Below, in pieces: positions 7,651-9,119 of a stretch of DNA of 9,119 nucleotides. Position numbers and translations under genes: made by a program. How positions within the stretch are numbered: the stretch's first letter is position 1; each line of letters starts with the position of its first letter. The DNA is from Weeksellaceae bacterium (GTDB lineage: Bacteria > Bacteroidota > Bacteroidia > Flavobacteriales > Weeksellaceae). The DNA is taken from NCBI GenBank assembly GCA_028698395.1, contig JAQVDG010000058.1:1-9119 (forward strand). The letters run 5' to 3'. Under the pieces are notes generated by a model. That model was given only the letters and a program-made list of their open reading frames with translations, searched no databases and was not told the DNA's origin.

Positions 7651-7722
7651 AAAAGGGGAATTTTCAATCGCACCATTAATGGAATTGAAATAATATTGTT
7701 CTCATTTTAGTTCCTCTTTTTT
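7651..7722 (+). ncRNA. Candidate mini-CRISPR guide RNA (CreR/CreA-like), antisense to the operon
   Basis: The proposed RNA begins near 7651, contains one CRISPR repeat (7662-7691) and a spacer-like segment from 7692, and probably ends at or after the T-run at 7717-7722, next to the cas6 stop. Cas6 would cut within the repeat and leave the 8-nt handle ATTGAAAU on a guide starting AATATTGTTCTC. A second, strongly degraded repeat may start at 7717 (TTTTTTATTTTACC compared with TTTTCAATCGCACC, 9 of 14 equal), but this is weak. Known precedents are CreA in the Haloarcula hispanica I-B locus, located between cas6 and cas8, and the autorepressing CreR RNAs of other CRISPR types. Here the guide partly matches the cas8b promoter region, which favours cas autoregulation. 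The RNA ends are estimates. Confidence 0.5.
7662..7691 (+). CRISPR. Solitary type I-B CRISPR repeat in the cas6-cas8b gap
   Basis: The 30-nt sequence opens TTTCAATCGCACC, continues with ATTAATGG and ends AATTGAAAT. It has the features of type I-B repeats: length 30, terminal inverted repeat TTTCAAT/ATTGAAA, an inner palindrome CCATTAATGG, and the handle ATTGAAAT at the 3' end when read on the plus strand. The common bacterial I-B pattern TCGxACC...GGAATTGAAA sets the same orientation. No second intact copy exists in the window, so this is not a normal array. I recognise it from the family pattern; comparison with this organism's own array was not possible. Confidence 0.75.
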
Positions 7723-8542
7723 ATTTTACCTTATTGTTCACCACCTCCATACACCCCATTCCCTGTGCATTATACACGCCCGTACCGGAGTTCAGCAACA
7801 ATTCCACAAATCGTTTCTCTCCCGTTACTTTTAATCCGAAATTCATCCAACCTCGGATTTGAGTTTCTTCAGATGTATCGGCTTTAATGGTAATTAAACG
7901 GGATTTAAACGGTGTTTTCATTGGTAACACTTCCATCATCAACAAAGCCGAAGTCGACGTTGCTTCATCAAAGCAAGTAGCAATTTTACTTCGCCAGTTA
8001 TATAGTAGACTTTCTGTAAACCGTTCATCCTCTGGATCAAGAAAATCATATTTACCGTTGTCTTTCCGCAATCCGGCTACCATTGGCGACAAAGGTTTTA
8101 GTTGCACACTGACAATTTCATTTTCTTTGTGTTCCTGCAAAGGATTGGGCAAACTTTCCACCGATTTTACCGAAAAGCTCACTTTGGATTTTTTGTCCGC
8201 AATATCAATTTGCTCACTTTGAAAAAGACCTTTTACAAAATTTTCCATTGCTTGTGGCAAATGAAAAGCTATCTGAAAACTCGCTTCATCACCTAACAAT
8301 CTCATCCTATCTTTTTTTCCAATCCCTTCAATCTTATCAAACCTCTCAATCCTAAAAGGCACATTCAACTGCGAGAAAGAAAGCAATTTAAAACCCTTTC
8401 CATAGCCAGTTTCATGCAAGAATTGAGCGTATTCCGTATTTCCTTTAGCCAATATTTTATAAATAACAGCACTTAATGGATACTGATAATTGATAGGAAT
8501 TTGATTTCCTGAAATTTTATGTAATATAATTTTAAATCGCAT
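7721..8542 (-). CDS. cas6: Cas6, CRISPR precursor RNA endoribonuclease
   Basis: The 273-residue protein has two RAMP-type ferredoxin-like halves and the C-terminal glycine-rich loop that defines Cas6 (GTGVYNAQGMGCMEVV, residues 253-268). Near the N-terminus, H43 in FLHETG and K52 in FKLLSFS fit the catalytic His and Lys of the Pyrococcus furiosus-type Cas6, with Y28 or nearby tyrosines as possible third members. It cuts the precursor within each repeat and leaves an 8-nt 5' handle on the crRNA; it would also process the single repeat encoded in the gap just downstream. The gene follows the HIRAN gene by 35 bp and is followed by a 127-bp gap before cas8b. The plus-strand mini-CRISPR transcript would meet its 3' end and could overlap it in antisense. 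Confidence 0.95.
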   Translation of the reverse strand: MRFKIILHKISGNQIPINYQYPLSAVIYKILAKGNTEYAQFLHETGYGKGFKLLSFSQLNVPFRIERFDKIEGIGKKDRMRLLGDEASFQIAFHLPQAMENFVKGLFQSEQIDIADKKSKVSFSVKSVESLPNPLQEHKENEIVSVQLKPLSPMVAGLRKDNGKYDFLDPEDERFTESLLYNWRSKIATCFDEATSTSALLMMEVLPMKTPFKSRLITIKADTSEETQIRGWMNFGLKVTGEKRFVELLLNSGTGVYNAQGMGCMEVVNNKVK

Positions 8543-8577
8543 ATCATCTATATTTGAATAAAGATACTTTTATCTTA

Positions 8578-8907
8578 TCACCCCACCAAATGGCATACAA
8601 CTCTTACTTGTGCCTCAGGATGTTCACTTGCGTCTAGGCTTTGTACTCGAATTGTGATATGTTCATCCAAGCCTGATTTTAAAAGTTTGTAAAAAATTCG
8701 GTTTTCTTGACGAGGGATGTAGCCTAATTTATAATCTTTAAAATGTATCATTACCGCACGGGCATCATATTTATTGACCTCATCCAAAGACAAGGTCAAT
8801 TCCATCCCTATCTTTAATTCCATAAAGGATTCTGCACCATCGTAATAAGTAAAACCTGCAATATTGAAATTTGCTAAATGTTCTTTGTTTTGTCTCTTTG
8901 TTTCCAT
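8578..8907 (-). CDS. HIRAN-domain protein at the head of the cas operon
   Basis: The 109-residue protein is almost entirely one HIRAN domain. The family's conserved stretches are visible: FNIAGFTYYDG (14-24), FMELKIGMELTL (28-39), the EVNKYDARAV block (43-52) and KLGYIPRQEN (60-69), followed by the helix FYKLLKSG. In HLTF and related proteins the HIRAN domain binds DNA ends, notably 3' single-stranded ends; free-standing bacterial forms are less well understood. It sits between the WYL regulator and cas6 on the same strand, has a candidate promoter directly upstream and is 35 bp from cas6, so it is probably the first gene of the transcript. A role in handling free DNA ends during adaptation or in controlling the locus is possible but only inferred. 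There is no membrane segment or signal peptide. Confidence 0.9.
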   Translation of the reverse strand: METKRQNKEHLANFNIAGFTYYDGAESFMELKIGMELTLSLDEVNKYDARAVMIHFKDYKLGYIPRQENRIFYKLLKSGLDEHITIRVQSLDASEHPEAQVRVVCHLVG

Positions 8908-8933
8908 TTTATTTCAGTTTAGAATACAAAAAT

Positions 8934-8941
8934 CAAAACTA
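8934..8941 (-). promoter_or_regulatory. Candidate main promoter (-7 box) of the HIRAN-cas6 operon
   Basis: On the minus strand this reads TAGTTTTG, a full match to TAnnTTTG, and would start transcription near 8926, about 20 nt before the HIRAN ATG at 8907. Further upstream lies TTTGACAG (around 8947-8954), too close to be the matching -33 element, though TTGACA and TATTCT (19 bp apart) could form a sigma70-like pair. The 50-bp gap after the WYL gene leaves room for little else. Confidence 0.4.
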
Positions 8942-8957
8942 TCACTGTCAAATTCTG

Positions 8958-9119
8958 TCAGTCATCAAATTTTTTTCGTAAATCTTGTAGAAAATTTTTA
9001 AACTCCTCAGGGCCAAGCACCTTAATTTCTCCGGGCAAACCTAAAATAAATCGTCCAATGCCATGAAAATCAGCTACAGGAATATCCAATAAATAATGAT
9101 TGTTTTCTTTTTCTAAATA
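8958..9119 (-). CDS. WYL-domain transcriptional regulator, C-terminal end only
   Basis: The last 53 residues are present, running in from the right edge and ending at TGA (8958-8960). The segment DFHGIGRFILGLPGEIKVLGPEEFKNFLQ (residues 17-45 of the fragment) is typical of the C-terminal extension of WYL-domain regulators, where a strand and a glycine-rich turn (GLPGEIKVLGP) are followed by a helix. Such proteins usually have an N-terminal winged helix-turn-helix, which would lie outside the window; WYL domains bind nucleic-acid ligands and WYL regulators often stand next to cas operons in Bacteroidetes. It is on the same strand as the HIRAN gene, 50 bp upstream of it, with a candidate promoter between, so it could control the operon from a separate or shared transcript. 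The family call rests on a short fragment. Confidence 0.75.
   Translation of the reverse strand, partial: YLEKENNHYLLDIPVADFHGIGRFILGLPGEIKVLGPEEFKNFLQDLRKKFDD

Noticed and set aside
7660..7691. The lone repeat as a rho-independent terminator of cas6
   Set aside because: The inverted ends could form a hairpin and, read on the minus strand, a T-run follows at 7647-7653. But the stem is interrupted, and the match to the whole I-B repeat pattern, with both its conserved inner block and its handle, is much more specific. A double role cannot be ruled out.
7627..7691. The mini-CRISPR read on the minus strand, with the guide beginning after 7662
   Set aside because: The repeat ends are nearly symmetrical, so this was considered. 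The family orientation (handle after GGAATTGAAA), the perfect promoter box on the plus strand, and the guide-target match found only for the plus reading all favour the plus strand.
7887..8296. Plus-strand ORFs opposite cas6 (7887-8222 and 8102-8296)
   Set aside because: They are antisense to well-conserved Cas6 sequence, rich in Ser, Phe and Leu as expected of reverse-strand shadows, and show no recognisable motif.
8561..8576. Hairpin AAGATA-CTTT-TATCTT between the HIRAN gene and cas6
   Set aside because: A perfect 6-bp stem with a 4-nt loop, but purely weak and AT-rich without a T-run placed as in a terminator; it is likely chance in a 35-bp gap.

Overview
The window carries most of a type I-B CRISPR-Cas operon from an AT-rich bacterium, most likely a member of the Bacteroidetes. 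That assignment rests on three things: the Cas8b of TM1802 type with its partner Cas7 and Cas5, the HIRAN and AAA_14/DUF4143 genes alongside, and several good matches to the Bacteroidetes promoter element TAnnTTTG in the gaps. All protein genes read on the minus strand, so the operon runs from right to left.

From the right edge the layout is: the C-terminal end of a WYL-domain regulator (8958-9119); a HIRAN-domain gene behind a candidate promoter (8578-8907); cas6 (7721-8542); a 127-bp gap (7594-7720); then the tightly packed block cas8b (5650-7593), cas7 (4729-5643), cas5 (3946-4716), cas3 (1176-3962) and cas4 (652-1179). In that block the genes are 6 or 12 bp apart or overlap by 17 and 4 bp. 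A start codon inside the 3' end of cas8b (6030) would give the separate small subunit Cas11b. After cas4 the expected cas1, cas2 and CRISPR array are not present. Instead there is a 116-bp gap with three palindromic units exactly 29 bp apart, then the 5' part of an AAA_14/DUF4143-type ATPase that runs off the left edge.

The most interesting element is in the cas6-cas8b gap. On the plus strand, opposite to the operon, there is a lone 30-nt sequence with every hallmark of a type I-B CRISPR repeat (7662-7691), behind a perfect TAnnTTTG box (7637-7644). The bases directly after the repeat, where a spacer would start, match 15 of the first 19 bases of a site 73 bp away (7619-7637) in the cas8b upstream region. 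That site has TCA, a plausible I-B PAM, on its 5' side and overlaps the candidate cas8b promoter. I read this as a one-repeat mini-CRISPR whose guide directs Cascade to the cas promoter with incomplete pairing, which would bind but not cut: an autoregulatory guide RNA of the CreR kind, or the antitoxin half of a CreTA-like module. CreTA in Haloarcula hispanica also sits between cas6 and cas8.

Working model: Cas6 processes crRNA and the mini-CRISPR RNA; Cas8b, Cas11b, Cas7 and Cas5 form Cascade; Cas3 degrades the target; Cas4 would serve adaptation with a Cas1-Cas2 encoded elsewhere or lost. WYL and HIRAN proteins stand at the head as candidate regulatory or accessory factors. No true CRISPR array, tRNA or rRNA gene was seen, and no gene-free stretch exceeds 300 bases.
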